Counted from the first letter of the stretch, positions 33,956 to 43,269 are shown. The stretch: 64,000 nt of DNA from Rhizobium sp. 2MFCol3.1 (GCF_000377565.1 NZ_KB898362.1:62001-126000); one strand, 5' to 3'. Made by a program: numbers and translations. Notes: generated from the letters alone by a model not told the origin.

Positions 33956-34960
33956 ATGACCATCAAGACCATATGCATTTTTGGTGCCGGCGCGCTGGGC
34001 GGGATGATCGCCACCAAGATCGCGGCGTCGCTTGGAAGCGACGTCACGGTGTCGGTCATCGCGCGCGGCGCGCATCTCGATGCCATCCGCCGCAAGGGTC
34101 TGACGCTGCATGAAGCGGGTTCCGGGACGCCTCTCAATGTGAAGGTTGTGGCCACGGACAATCCGGCCGATCTTCCGCCGCAGGATCTGGTCATCACCGG
34201 TCTCAAGGGTCATCAGCTGAGCGCCGCAGCCGAGGGCATGGCGAAGCTGTTGAAGGACGACACGCGCGTCTTGATGATCCTCAACGGCATTCCGTGGTGG
34301 TACTTCCACCGCGACGACCATCCTGAATTCGCTGAACTGCAATTCGAGGAGCTTGATGAAGGCGGTGCGCTCTGGAGACTTGTCGGCCCGCACCGGGTCA
34401 TCGGTTGCGTCGCGCATCAGGGTGCGGAGGTCAGCCAGCCTGGCCATGTCAGGCTCAGCAACAAGGGCCGCTTCATCCTGGGTGAGCCGTCGGGCGAAAT
34501 CACGTCTGATCTCGAGGCCATCCAGGCTCTGCTGCAGAAGGCCGATCTCAACATCACGCTGTCGCCGGAGATCCGCAACGACATCTGGAGCAAGCTGATG
34601 GGCAATGCGTCGTTCAATCCGATCAGCGCGCTGACGCGTTCCACCATGTCCGACCTCATGGCCGACGTCGCCGTCAGCGACCAGATCGGCAAGGTGATGA
34701 AGGAGGTCAAGGCGGTTGGCGAGGCGCTCGGGGCCAATGTGGGCATGTCGGTCGAGGAGCGCCTTGAGCAGGCCAGCCAGATCGGCCCTGTCCGCACATC
34801 GATGCTGCAGGACCTGCTTGCCGGGAAAGCGCTGGAGATCACGCCGCTGGTCGGCATGGTCGTGGTTCTCGGCAGGCTCGCCTCGGTGCCGACGCCGGTT
34901 TCGGAAACTCTGCTGGCGATGGTCTCCCAGCTTGATCGCGAGAACTGCAAGCCGGCCTGA
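33956..34960 (+). CDS. panE: 2-dehydropantoate 2-reductase (ketopantoate reductase family)
   Basis: A 334-residue NADPH-dependent reductase of the ApbA/PanE family, which makes pantoate for coenzyme A. The Rossmann start ICIFGAGALGGMIATKIA, LNGIPWWYF (the family NG motif), and the C-terminal domain with IWSKLMGNASFNPISALTRS (catalytic Lys region) are all present. Many rhizobia carry several family members acting on other 2-oxoacids, so the substrate is not certain. Confidence 0.85.
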   Translation: MTIKTICIFGAGALGGMIATKIAASLGSDVTVSVIARGAHLDAIRRKGLTLHEAGSGTPLNVKVVATDNPADLPPQDLVITGLKGHQLSAAAEGMAKLLKDDTRVLMILNGIPWWYFHRDDHPEFAELQFEELDEGGALWRLVGPHRVIGCVAHQGAEVSQPGHVRLSNKGRFILGEPSGEITSDLEAIQALLQKADLNITLSPEIRNDIWSKLMGNASFNPISALTRSTMSDLMADVAVSDQIGKVMKEVKAVGEALGANVGMSVEERLEQASQIGPVRTSMLQDLLAGKALEITPLVGMVVVLGRLASVPTPVSETLLAMVSQLDRENCKPA

Positions 34961-34987
34961 ATGGTCGGCCTCCCCTTCACAATGCGC

Positions 34988-35037
34988 TTTCAAGGCGCTC
35001 AGAAAATGAGTCCGCAAACGCCTGCAGCGCCTTGAAA
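34988..35037. repeat. 12-bp perfect inverted repeat, 26-nt loop
   Basis: TTTCAAGGCGCT (34988-34999) and AGCGCCTTGAAA (35026-35037) lie in the gap between the convergent panE and aminotransferase genes. The long loop is unlike a simple terminator, and there is no T-run on the plus strand. It could form a stable RNA hairpin. Confidence 0.6.
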
Positions 35038-35047
35038 TCCTCTAGCT

Positions 35048-36205
35048 TTACTTGAGCCACGCCGCCATGCGATCCACGGCCTCGGCGATCTCTGCCTCGG
35101 AGCCGGCGTAGGACATGCGCATGGCGCGGTGTCCTTCCAGCGGATCGAAATCGAGACCCGGTGTGGCCGCGACATCGATCTCGGCCAGCATCCGCTTGGC
35201 AAACTCCATGCTGTCATTAGTGAAGCGCGTCACGTCGACATAGGCGTAAAAAGCTCCATCCATCGGCGAGGCGATCGAAAGGCCCATTTCCGGGAGACGC
35301 CGCATCAGGAAGTCCCGATTGGCGGCATAGCTTGCCTTGTAGACGTCGAGCTCGGCGGACGCGCCAAGCGCAGCAGTGGCGGCGATCTGCGACAGTTCCG
35401 GTGCCGAGATATAGAGGCTTTGAGCGACCCGCTCGATCGGGCGCACGAGGCGATCTGGCAGCACCATCCAGCCGATGCGCCAGCCGGTCATGCAATAATA
35501 TTTCGAGAACGAATTGATGACGATGGCTTCGTCGGTCAGCTCCAGTGCGCTCGTCTCCTCACCCGCGAAGGTGAGCCCGTGATAGATCTCGTCGGAAATG
35601 AAGGCGATCGAATTGGCCGAACAGTATTCCGCCAATTCGGCGAGCGCCTTGCGGCCCGTCACGGTGCCGGTGGGGTTTGCCGGGCTTGCGAGGAGAACGC
35701 CCTTCAGCCGGATGCCGCTTTCCTTCTGGGCTGCCTCGATGCTTTCGGGCGTCAGCGTGAAATGCGTTTCGGCGGTGACGGGCACTTCGATGACCCGCAG
35801 GCCTAGCGCGCCGAGAATATTGCGGTATGCGGGATAGCCGGGCCTGGCGATCGCCACCGCATCACCGGCATCGAAGAGCGCCAGGAATGCGAGATTGAAG
35901 CCGGCAGACGACCCTGTCGTGATCGCGATGCGGGCGGGATCGATGTCCAGCCCGTGCCGGTCGCGGTAATGCGTTGCGAGAGCGTCCTTCAGACGCAGAA
36001 TGCCAAGCGCATCGGTGTAGCCGATCCTGCCATCATCGAGGGCTGCCCTTGCCGCATCAAGTGCCGCGCGAGGTGCCGGATGCGAGGGTTGGCCGACGGC
36101 CATGGAAATCACCGGACGGCCGCTCGCGCGCCGCCGCGTCGCTTCCGCCAGAACATCCATTGCGTGAAACGGCTCAACGGCACTGCGTTTGGAAATGGAA
36201 AACAA
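35048..36205 (-). CDS. PLP-dependent class I/II aminotransferase
   Basis: A 385-residue fold-type I aminotransferase. VISMAVGQPSHPAP near the N-terminus, SPANPTGTVTG, FISDEIYHGLTF (PLP Asp) and the lysine motif NSFSKYYCMTGWRIGW are canonical. It resembles the AspC/AAT-like group of rhizobia; amino donor and acceptor cannot be told. It starts at ATG 36205 and ends facing panE. Confidence 0.9.
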   Translation of the reverse strand: MFSISKRSAVEPFHAMDVLAEATRRRASGRPVISMAVGQPSHPAPRAALDAARAALDDGRIGYTDALGILRLKDALATHYRDRHGLDIDPARIAITTGSSAGFNLAFLALFDAGDAVAIARPGYPAYRNILGALGLRVIEVPVTAETHFTLTPESIEAAQKESGIRLKGVLLASPANPTGTVTGRKALAELAEYCSANSIAFISDEIYHGLTFAGEETSALELTDEAIVINSFSKYYCMTGWRIGWMVLPDRLVRPIERVAQSLYISAPELSQIAATAALGASAELDVYKASYAANRDFLMRRLPEMGLSIASPMDGAFYAYVDVTRFTNDSMEFAKRMLAEIDVAATPGLDFDPLEGHRAMRMSYAGSEAEIAEAVDRMAAWLK

Positions 36206-36416
36206 GGGTTCTTCTCTTTCGGCTCGATTTGCGGCCCGACAAATGCCGCATTAGTGAGATCTTCACAATCCCGCGACCAGATTACGAACGCGAGAATTCC
36301 TGTTTCAATAGGCGGGGATGCGCCGTATTTTTGCTGCTTCGCATTGCGTTCCGATCATCGGACTGTGATACCCGAAGCAACGAACGACCGACATCACCTG
36401 CAAAGACGAGGATATC

Positions 36417-37175
36417 ATGGCCATTCTCCCGAAAATCTTCACGGCGCTCGCGCTGACCGCCTCCGTTGCCTCCGCCCATCCGGCTGCTGCACTCGACGAT
36501 GCGCAGAAGAAGGAGTTCGGCGAATTCATCAAGCAGTATCTGATTGAGAACCCGGAGATCATGCTCGACGTGCAGGACGCCCTGCAGAAAAAGCAGGAGA
36601 CCGCGCGCCTCGTGAAGGCCAATGCGACGATCTCGGAAAACAAGGCGACGATCTTCGATTCCAAATACGACATGACGATCGGCAACCCGAAGGGCGACGT
36701 CACGATCGTCGAGTTCTTCGACTATAATTGCGGTTACTGCCGCCACGCGCTGACCGACATGCAGACCATGCTGAAGAAGGACCCGAACGTCCGCTTCGTG
36801 CTCAAGGAATTCCCGATCCTCGGACCGGAATCGGTTGCCGCCCACAAGGTGTCCGATGCCTTCCGCAAGATCGCTCCGGAGAAGTACAGCAAGTTCCACG
36901 TCGCGCTTCTCGGCAGCGATGGGCGCGCCGACGAGGCCAGCGCCATCGAAGCGGCTCAGTCTCTCGGTGTCAGCGAAAAGCAGATCCGGGCGGAGATGGC
37001 CAAGAGCCCGAGCGACGCTTCCGTGCAGGAGACCTACTCACTGGCGCAGAACCTCGGCATAACGGGCACGCCGTCCTATGTGATCGGCAACGAGCTGGTG
37101 CAGGGCGCGGTCGGCTATGACGATCTCGAGACCAAGGTCAAGAACATGCGGACCTGCGGCAAGACCAGCTGCTGA
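36417..37175 (+). CDS. DsbA family thiol:disulfide oxidoreductase (periplasmic)
   Basis: A 252-residue periplasmic protein. Signal peptide at about residues 1-24 (ALTASVASAHPAAA), an N-terminal helical segment (residues 25-75, of the type seen in ScsC/Com1 proteins), then a thioredoxin-like domain with active site CGYC in FFDYNCGYCRHALTD and the cis-Pro loop GITGTPSYVIGN. The helical N-domain often oligomerises, giving isomerase activity. It precedes aroQ by about 140 bp. Confidence 0.9.
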   Translation: MAILPKIFTALALTASVASAHPAAALDDAQKKEFGEFIKQYLIENPEIMLDVQDALQKKQETARLVKANATISENKATIFDSKYDMTIGNPKGDVTIVEFFDYNCGYCRHALTDMQTMLKKDPNVRFVLKEFPILGPESVAAHKVSDAFRKIAPEKYSKFHVALLGSDGRADEASAIEAAQSLGVSEKQIRAEMAKSPSDASVQETYSLAQNLGITGTPSYVIGNELVQGAVGYDDLETKVKNMRTCGKTSC

Positions 37176-37317
37176 ACCGGCCCCATCAAATTGCCAAAAT
37201 CCCGGTGCTGCAGCCATGTGGACAAAATGGCGCGATTCCTGATGCCTTGCCCAAAGGGCTTTCATTAAGCCTTTGGTGAGTCTATAGGTTGCCCTCGCAC
37301 ATTTGACGGAACACTCG

Positions 37318-37755
37318 ATGACGCAAACCATTTTCGTCCTGAACGGGCCAAACCTGAACATGCTCGGCAAAAGAGAGCCCGGCATTTACGGCGGCAAGAC
37401 GCTTCAGGACATCGAGGCGGACTGCAAGTCGGCCGGGCGAGAGCTTGGCATCGATATCGATTTCCGTCAAAGCAACCATGAAGGTCAGCTCGTCGACTGG
37501 CTGCATGAAGCCGGCGACAAGGCTATCGGCGTTGCGATCAACGCCGGCGCCTACACGCACACCTCGGTTGCGCTACATGATGCGATCCGCGCCATTTCCA
37601 TTCCCGTTGTAGAGCTCCATATCTCCAACGTGCATGCGCGGGAAGAATTTCGCCACAAGTCGATGATCGCGCCCGCTGCAAAGGGTGTCATCGCCGGCTT
37701 CGGACCATATAGCTACATTCTGGCGCTCCATGCGCTAAAGAACGTCACCGCATAA
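37318..37755 (+). CDS. aroQ: 3-dehydroquinate dehydratase, type II
   Basis: A 145-residue shikimate-pathway enzyme converting 3-dehydroquinate to 3-dehydroshikimate. Motifs: FVLNGPNLNMLGKREPGIYG (catalytic Tyr and Arg), INAGAYTHTSVALHDAI and the His motif ELHISNVHAREEFRH. ATG at 37318 is the family-length start; GTG/TTG extension to 37303 is unlikely. First of the aroQ-accB-accC-aat run, 18 bp before accB, an order typical of Rhizobiales. Confidence 0.96.
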   Translation: MTQTIFVLNGPNLNMLGKREPGIYGGKTLQDIEADCKSAGRELGIDIDFRQSNHEGQLVDWLHEAGDKAIGVAINAGAYTHTSVALHDAIRAISIPVVELHISNVHAREEFRHKSMIAPAAKGVIAGFGPYSYILALHALKNVTA

Positions 37756-37773
37756 AAAGACAGGGCAAAACTC

Positions 37774-38256
37774 ATGGCTGAAAAAAAGAACGGTATCGAC
37801 CAGGCACTGATCCGCGATCTCGCGAACATCCTCAACGACACGGATCTGACCGAGATTGAAGTCGAGCAGGACGATCTGCGCATCCGCGTTTCGCGCGCCG
37901 GCAACACCCAGTATGTCCAGGCGCCGATGGCTGCCCCTGCTTACGCCGCCGCTCCGGCAGCGATTGCAGCTCCGGCTGCTGGCGCAGCGCCTGCCGCTTC
38001 CGCCGCACCGGCCCGCAACCCGGCCAACACGGTTTCCGCTCCTATGGTCGGCACCGCCTACATGGCACCGGCTCCGGGCGCGCGCGCATTCATCGAAGTT
38101 GGCGCGACGGTCAAGGAAGGCCAGACGCTGCTCATCATCGAAGCGATGAAGACGATGAACCAGATCCCTGCCCCGAAGTCGGGCAAGGTCGTTGAAATTC
38201 TTGTCGAGGACGGCAGCCCCGTCGAATACGGCCAAGCTCTCGTGGTCGTCGAATAA
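37774..38256 (+). CDS. accB: Biotin carboxyl carrier protein of acetyl-CoA carboxylase
   Basis: A 160-residue carrier subunit. The N-terminal 50 residues form the assembly region (IRDLANILNDTDLTEIEVEQ), followed by an Ala/Pro-rich linker (about residues 50-85) and the biotinyl domain with the acceptor lysine in IEAMKTMNQI and the protruding thumb region GTAYMAPAPGARAF. It works with AccC, encoded 10 bp downstream, in the first step of fatty-acid synthesis. Confidence 0.96.
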   Translation: MAEKKNGIDQALIRDLANILNDTDLTEIEVEQDDLRIRVSRAGNTQYVQAPMAAPAYAAAPAAIAAPAAGAAPAASAAPARNPANTVSAPMVGTAYMAPAPGARAFIEVGATVKEGQTLLIIEAMKTMNQIPAPKSGKVVEILVEDGSPVEYGQALVVVE

Positions 38257-38266
38257 GGCGGACGTC

Positions 38267-39613
38267 ATGGTCTCGAAAATCCTCATCGCCAACCGCGGAG
38301 AAATTGCCCTTCGCGTGCTTCGTGCCTGCAAGGAGCTCGGTATTCCCTGCGTCGTCGTTCACTCGACCGCCGATGCCGACGCCATGCATGTGCGCCTGGC
38401 CGACGAAAGCGTCTGCATCGGCCCGCCGCCGTCGCGCGACAGCTATCTGAACATTCATCAGATCGTTGCTGCCTGCGAAATCACCGGCGCCGACGCAGTG
38501 CACCCCGGCTACGGCTTCCTGTCGGAGAACGCCAAGTTCGCCGAGATCCTCGAAGCGCACGGCATCACCTTCATCGGCCCGACCGCGGAACACATCCGCA
38601 TCATGGGCGACAAGATCACCGCCAAGACGACGGCGCAGGAACTCGGCATCCCGGTCGTTCCCGGCTCCGACGGCGAAGTGAAGACCGAGGAAGAGGCCAT
38701 CAAGACGGCCGCCGAAATCGGTTACCCTGTGCTGATCAAGGCGACTGCCGGTGGTGGCGGACGCGGCATGAAGGTCGCCAAGAGCGCTGACGACGTGATA
38801 GAGGCCTGGTCGACGGCCCGTACCGAAGCGGCTGCCGCTTTCGGCAACGAAGCCGTCTACATGGAAAAGTACCTCGGCAAGCCGCGGCACATCGAAATCC
38901 AGGTGTTCGGTGACGGCGAAGGCAACGCCATCCATCTCGGTGAACGCGACTGCTCGCTGCAGCGCCGCCACCAGAAGGTCTGGGAAGAAGCCAACTCGCC
39001 TGCCCTCAACGTCGAACAGCGCATGAAGATCGGCCAGGTCTGCGCCGACGCCATGAAGAAGCTGAAGTACCGCGGCGCCGGCACGATCGAGTTCCTCTAC
39101 GAAAACGGCGAGTTCTATTTCATCGAAATGAACACCCGTCTTCAGGTCGAGCATCCGATCACCGAAGCGATCACCGGCATCGACCTGGTGCACGAACAGA
39201 TCCGCGTCGCCTCCGGCGGCGGTCTGTCGGTCACCCAGGATGAGATCCACTTCCATGGCCATGCCATCGAATGCCGCATCAACGCCGAGGACGCGCGCAC
39301 CTTCGTGCCCTCGCCCGGCACGATCACGCATTTCCATGCACCTGGCGGTCTCGGCGTGCGCATCGATTCGGGTGTCTATCAGGGCTACAAGATCCCGCCC
39401 TACTACGACAGCCTGATCGGCAAGCTCATCGTGCACGGCCGCACCCGCGTCGAATGCATGATGCGTCTGCGTCGTGCGCTTGACGAGTTCGTGGTCGACG
39501 GCATCAAGACGACGCTGCCGCTCTTCCAGGATCTGGTCGACAACCAGGACATCGCCAACGGCGATTACGACATCCACTGGCTGGAAAACTATCTGGCCAG
39601 CAAGCCGGCTTAA
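38267..39613 (+). CDS. accC: Acetyl-CoA carboxylase, biotin carboxylase subunit
   Basis: A 448-residue ATP-grasp enzyme that carboxylates biotin on AccB. KILIANRGEIALRVLRACKE is the N-terminal domain, HPGYGFLSENAKFAE and KATAGGGGRGMKVAK bind ATP, and IEMNTRLQVEHPITEAITGI carries metal and catalytic residues. Length is standard. ATG at 38267 lies 10 bp after accB; the two are surely one transcript, with aat following after 5 bp. Confidence 0.97.
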   Translation: MVSKILIANRGEIALRVLRACKELGIPCVVVHSTADADAMHVRLADESVCIGPPPSRDSYLNIHQIVAACEITGADAVHPGYGFLSENAKFAEILEAHGITFIGPTAEHIRIMGDKITAKTTAQELGIPVVPGSDGEVKTEEEAIKTAAEIGYPVLIKATAGGGGRGMKVAKSADDVIEAWSTARTEAAAAFGNEAVYMEKYLGKPRHIEIQVFGDGEGNAIHLGERDCSLQRRHQKVWEEANSPALNVEQRMKIGQVCADAMKKLKYRGAGTIEFLYENGEFYFIEMNTRLQVEHPITEAITGIDLVHEQIRVASGGGLSVTQDEIHFHGHAIECRINAEDARTFVPSPGTITHFHAPGGLGVRIDSGVYQGYKIPPYYDSLIGKLIVHGRTRVECMMRLRRALDEFVVDGIKTTLPLFQDLVDNQDIANGDYDIHWLENYLASKPA

Positions 39614-39618
39614 CCGCA

Positions 39619-40239
39619 ATGGCAGGGTCGCGCAGGAAATCTCCAGGCATCACACCGGAAATTCTCCTGCGCGCCTATTCCATCGGCCTCTTCCCGATGG
39701 CAGAATCAGCTGACGACCCCGAGATCTTCTGGGTCGAGCCCGATCTTCGCGGCGTTCTGCCGCTCAATGATTTCCACGTCTCCAAAAGCCTCGCCAAGAC
39801 CATCCGGCGCAAACCGTTCGAGATCCGCTTCGATCATGACTTCAAGGCCGTGATCGCGGCATGCGCGGAGGAGACGTCAGGTCGTCCGAGCACCTGGATC
39901 AACCAGACGATCAGGTCGCTCTACGCATCGCTCTTTCGCATGGGGCATGCCCATACCGTCGAGGCCTGGGATGGCGACCAGCTTGTCGGCGGTCTTTACG
40001 GCGTGTCTCTGGGTGCCGCCTTCTTCGGCGAGAGCATGTTCTCGCGGCGCACGGACGCCTCGAAGATCTGCCTCGTGTATCTGGTGGAGCGGCTGAAGGA
40101 GAACGGTTTCGTGTTGCTCGACACCCAGTTCACCACCGAGCACCTGAAGACCTTCGGCGCGATCGACGTACCAAAGGACGAGTACGAGCACATGCTCGCC
40201 AAGGCTATGGCTTCGCCGCATCTGTCTTTTGCACAATAA
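39619..40239 (+). CDS. aat: Leucyl/phenylalanyl-tRNA-protein transferase
   Basis: A 206-residue N-end-rule transferase that adds Leu or Phe to proteins with basic N-termini, marking them for ClpS/ClpAP. LLRAYSIGLFPMAESADDPE, IFWVEPDLRGVLPL and GGLYGVSLGAAFFGESMFSR are family signatures, as is LLDTQFTTEHLKTFGAI. It follows accC by 5 bp, a conserved alphaproteobacterial linkage with no known functional tie. Confidence 0.95.
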   Translation: MAGSRRKSPGITPEILLRAYSIGLFPMAESADDPEIFWVEPDLRGVLPLNDFHVSKSLAKTIRRKPFEIRFDHDFKAVIAACAEETSGRPSTWINQTIRSLYASLFRMGHAHTVEAWDGDQLVGGLYGVSLGAAFFGESMFSRRTDASKICLVYLVERLKENGFVLLDTQFTTEHLKTFGAIDVPKDEYEHMLAKAMASPHLSFAQ

Positions 40240-40306
40240 AATACACGTTCACGTTGACGTTACCCCCAAGTCGCCTATTGTCGCGCCTTTAACGGGAGTA
40301 TTGTTC

Positions 40307-41236
40307 ATGAAGTTGAAGATTGCCGCACTGACGTCCCTCTTCGTCCTGGCAGCAACGCTGGCTCAGGCGAAACCATATCAGGAGATGTTTCCGGGTGCGG
40401 ATCGTTTCGGAGATGCCGACAAGGCTATCCTGGAAAAGATCGACTTTCAGCAAGGCGCGATCAAGATACCCGGCGCGAACGCCACCCTCAATATTCCCAA
40501 GGAATTCTACTATCTCAGCCCGGCCGACGCACGCCGCGTGATCGTCGACATCTGGGGCAATCCGCCACAAGCGGGCGAAGGAACGATGGGGATGGTGTTC
40601 CCCGCCAAATACGCTCCCGTTGAGGGCGGGTCATGGGGCTCTGTCGTCGAATACAGTGCTGACGGCTACGTCTCCGACGTGGACGCCGCATCCACCGACT
40701 ACGACGAACTGCTGCGCAACATCAAGGAATCGATCGCGGAATCCAATCCGGAACGCGAGAAGCAAGGGTTCGAGAAGATCACGCTCGTGGGCTGGGCCTC
40801 ACCCCCGCATTATGACCAATCCGCGCATGCGCTGCATTGGGCGCGCGATCTCATCTTCGGTGACGACATGAGTCAGCCGCACACGCTGAACTATTCCGTG
40901 CGCGTCTTTGGGCGCGAAGGCGTGTTCATGTTCAACTTCGTCGCGGGAATGGACCAACTGAATGAAATTCAGTCCGCCGTCCCCAACGTCCTGACCATGG
41001 TCAAATTCGACAGCGGCAAGACCTACAAGGACTATGAAAGCGGAGACAAGCTGGCGGCCTACGGCATGGCCGGCATGATCGCAGCCGGGGCGGGCGCGAA
41101 AGTCGCCGCCAAAGTCGGACTGCTCGCAATGGCGGCCGTATTCTTCAAGAAGGCCGGCGTGCTTGTTTTTGTCGCGGGAGCAGCGCTATTGCGGGCCTTC
41201 AAGGGACTATTCTCCCGCAAGAAGCCCTCGGCGTAA
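40307..41236 (+). CDS. DUF2167 domain membrane-associated protein
   Basis: A 309-residue protein. Signal peptide (KIAALTSLFVLAATLAQA), a DUF2167 domain with GAIKIPGANATLNIPKEFYY, WGSVVEYSADGYVSDVDA, LVGWASPPHYDQSAHALHWA and LNYSVRVFGREGVFMFNFVA, and a C-terminal hydrophobic stretch (residues 265-300) ending in basic residues. ATG at 40307 follows AACGGGAG. The family is uncharacterised, and is seen near membrane-stress genes. Inserted between aat and the convergent DUF2155 gene. Confidence 0.88.
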   Translation: MKLKIAALTSLFVLAATLAQAKPYQEMFPGADRFGDADKAILEKIDFQQGAIKIPGANATLNIPKEFYYLSPADARRVIVDIWGNPPQAGEGTMGMVFPAKYAPVEGGSWGSVVEYSADGYVSDVDAASTDYDELLRNIKESIAESNPEREKQGFEKITLVGWASPPHYDQSAHALHWARDLIFGDDMSQPHTLNYSVRVFGREGVFMFNFVAGMDQLNEIQSAVPNVLTMVKFDSGKTYKDYESGDKLAAYGMAGMIAAGAGAKVAAKVGLLAMAAVFFKKAGVLVFVAGAALLRAFKGLFSRKKPSA

Positions 41237-41245
41237 CGCTAGAGG

Positions 41246-41677
41246 TTAGTTCGTCTTGGCGTCGGGCGCAGGCACGTCCGACGTCGCCTTGCAGTCCTTC
41301 AGCCAGACGTCATAGATCGGGTGCTCGACGGCGTTGAGGCCGGGGCTGTCGGCGAACATCCAGCCGGTGAAGATGCGGCGGATCTTGCGATCCAGCGTGA
41401 TCTCGTCGACTTCGACAAAACCGTCGATCTTCTGCACTTCGCTCTGGTCGCGCGAATAGCAGGCCTTCGGCGTCACCTGCAGCGCGCCGAATTGGACCGT
41501 TTCGTTCACATAGACGTCGAAGGTGGTGATGCGGCCGGTGATCTTGTCCAGGCCGGAAAAGACGGCCACAGGATTGTCGATGCGGGCGGCGAAGACCGAC
41601 TGCGGCAGGAAGGACGAGCCAAGCGCCAGGGCAATGCCGGCGGCACGCAGGACGGGGTTCCGCGTGAGAAGCTTCAT
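41246..41677 (-). CDS. DUF2155 domain-containing periplasmic protein
   Basis: A 143-residue exported protein with signal peptide (AGIALALGSSFLPQSVFA) and the DUF2155 core: AVFSGLDKITGRITTFDVYV, FGALQVTPKACYSRDQSEVQ and IFTGWMFADSPGLNAVEHPI, then YDVWLKDC with the second conserved Cys. Alphaproteobacteria-specific, function unknown. It stays next to the NDUFA12 gene in rhizobia. ATG at 41677 is preferred to the upstream frame start at 41698. Confidence 0.92.
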   Translation of the reverse strand: MKLLTRNPVLRAAGIALALGSSFLPQSVFAARIDNPVAVFSGLDKITGRITTFDVYVNETVQFGALQVTPKACYSRDQSEVQKIDGFVEVDEITLDRKIRRIFTGWMFADSPGLNAVEHPIYDVWLKDCKATSDVPAPDAKTN

Positions 41678-41703
41678 ATCTTTCCGTCTCCACCGCATTT
41701 CAA

Positions 41704-41730
41704 AAATAGAAGGCCGCAGTGTCTGCGGCC
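41704..41730 (-). terminator. Terminator after the NDUFA12 gene
   Basis: Minus strand: stem GGCCGCAG / CTGCGGCC with a 3-base loop, then TTCTATTTTT. It would end the NDUFA12 transcript just upstream of the DUF2155 gene, which would then need its own promoter or readthrough. Confidence 0.7.
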
Positions 41731-41783
41731 ATTCTGCGGGTATAGGTCAATTGTGGCCAAAAACCGGGCCGGACTGGCTGCGA

Positions 41784-42182
41784 TCAGCTGCCGGGCGTCC
41801 ATGCGTCGTAGTCACCGGTGACGCGCGGACGTTCGCCGGCAACGGCGAGCGAACCCGGCGGGCGGTAAGCCTGCGGCGAACCGGTCGGGTTGGCGCGGTG
41901 TCCCTTCTGCCATTCCTTGGCGACATAGGTCTCCTTGGACGGCGGTACGTCGGTGCGGTAGTGCATCCAGCCGTGCCAGCCTGGCGGGATGGCGGAAGCG
42001 TCCGCGTAGCCCTTGTAGATCACCCAACGGCGCGGAAGGCCGAAGGAGGTGGTGCCGCCTTCGTAATAGACGTTGCCCAATTCATCTTCGCCGACGCGCT
42101 TGCCGAAACGCCAGGTCGCGAAGCGGGTGCCGATCGTCTGACCGTTCCACCAGGTGAAGATTTGCAGGAGGAGAGTTTTCAT
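41784..42182 (-). CDS. NADH:ubiquinone oxidoreductase subunit, NDUFA12 family
   Basis: A 132-residue accessory subunit of complex I found in alphaproteobacteria and mitochondria. LLLQIFTWWNGQTIGTRFAT, VYYEGGTTSFGLPRRWVIYK and PPGWHGWMHYRTDVPPS match NDUFA12. The C-terminal Pro/Gly-rich tail ends GDYDAWTPGS. ATG at 42182 follows GGAGGAGAG; upstream in-frame codons to 42281 are not family-like. It lies outside the nuo operon, as is usual. Confidence 0.95.
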   Translation of the reverse strand: MKTLLLQIFTWWNGQTIGTRFATWRFGKRVGEDELGNVYYEGGTTSFGLPRRWVIYKGYADASAIPPGWHGWMHYRTDVPPSKETYVAKEWQKGHRANPTGSPQAYRPPGSLAVAGERPRVTGDYDAWTPGS

Positions 42183-42287
42183 GTCTTTTCCTTGTGCCTG
42201 CCTTGGGAGCAAGCGGGACCAGAATTCGATCCTTCGCTTATGCCGCCAGCAGCGCCTGTTGTCCAGTGATTCCGAAGGCAAAAGGGT

Positions 42288-42752
42288 TCATTTCAGCGCC
42301 ATCTTGAAGCCGAGATGCGAGGGCTCGAAACCAAGCCGCTCATAGAAGCGATGGGCATCCTTGCGCTTGGTATTGGAGATGAGCTGCACGCGCGGCAAGC
42401 CACGCGCCCTCGCCGTTTCGATGCAGAACTCGATCATCCGGGCGCCGATGCCCTGGCCGCGCATGTCACTGCGCGTTTGCACGGCCTCGATGATCATGAA
42501 GGACGTTCCGCGCCCGGTGAGCGTCGTGGTGATGGCAGTCTGAAAGGTGCCGACGACTTCGCCGGCCAGTTCGGCGACGAACAGTGTCTGATCGGGAGAG
42601 GCCGCGATGGTCTCGAAGGCGCGTTGGTAGTCCGGCAGCGCGTCTTCGGATTGGGTGTCGCCGTGCCCACCGATATCATCGGCAGCGAACATGGCGATCA
42701 ATGCCTTCAGATCGTCCAGGCGGGCTTCGCGAATAGTGATCTCTTTGGCCAT
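42288..42752 (-). CDS. GNAT family N-acetyltransferase
   Basis: A 154-residue GNAT protein: ITIREARLDDLKALIAMF (strand 1/helix 1), FMIIEAVQTRSDMRGQGIGA (acetyl-CoA loop RGQGIG) and KRKDAHRFYERLGFEPS. Substrate unknown. It lies 10 bp downstream of another GNAT gene, likely co-transcribed. Confidence 0.9.
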   Translation of the reverse strand: MAKEITIREARLDDLKALIAMFAADDIGGHGDTQSEDALPDYQRAFETIAASPDQTLFVAELAGEVVGTFQTAITTTLTGRGTSFMIIEAVQTRSDMRGQGIGARMIEFCIETARARGLPRVQLISNTKRKDAHRFYERLGFEPSHLGFKMALK

Positions 42753-42762
42753 GGGATACGTT

Positions 42763-43269
42763 TCAATAGCTGGCGAGCGGTTTTTCGAGGATCAGCGCCG
42801 GAATGCCGGATTGGCCGGGGCCGTTGTTCTCGCTCTGGCCGACATCGGCAAAACCGAGCCGGTGGTAGAAGCTGATCGCGGCCTCGTTGCGCGGCTCGAC
42901 CTCGAGCCGCATGATCTCGGCTGCCGGAAAGCAGGTTTCGAGCTCGGCGAAGATATCTCGGCCGATACCCTCGCGCTGCAGCGAGGGGCGAACGTAAAGC
43001 AGATGCAGCATGACCGTCTTGGTCATCTCGCCGGACATCGCGGCATAGCCGACGCCGCCGATTTCCTTGCCGTCGTCGGCCACCAGGAATTCGGCGTTCT
43101 TGTTTGCCATGCGCGTCTTCAGCGCCGCGGGCGAGAAGAGCGTAGAGACCAATTCATCAACCTTCGGGGCGCCGAGCAGCGCGTCGTAGGTCGCATGGAA
43201 GGTTTCGACCAGGAGAGCGCGAACCTTGTCGAGATCGCGCTCGCTGGCGGTGCGGACGAAGTAGACCAT
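42763..43269 (-). CDS. GNAT family N-acetyltransferase
   Basis: A 168-residue GNAT protein: FVRTASERDLDKVRALLVET, LHLLYVRPSLQREGIGRDIF (loop REGIG) and VEPRNEAAISFYHRLGFAD. It lies 63 bp after gatB on the same strand and immediately before a second GNAT gene. Substrate unknown. Confidence 0.9.
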   Translation of the reverse strand: MVYFVRTASERDLDKVRALLVETFHATYDALLGAPKVDELVSTLFSPAALKTRMANKNAEFLVADDGKEIGGVGYAAMSGEMTKTVMLHLLYVRPSLQREGIGRDIFAELETCFPAAEIMRLEVEPRNEAAISFYHRLGFADVGQSENNGPGQSGIPALILEKPLASY

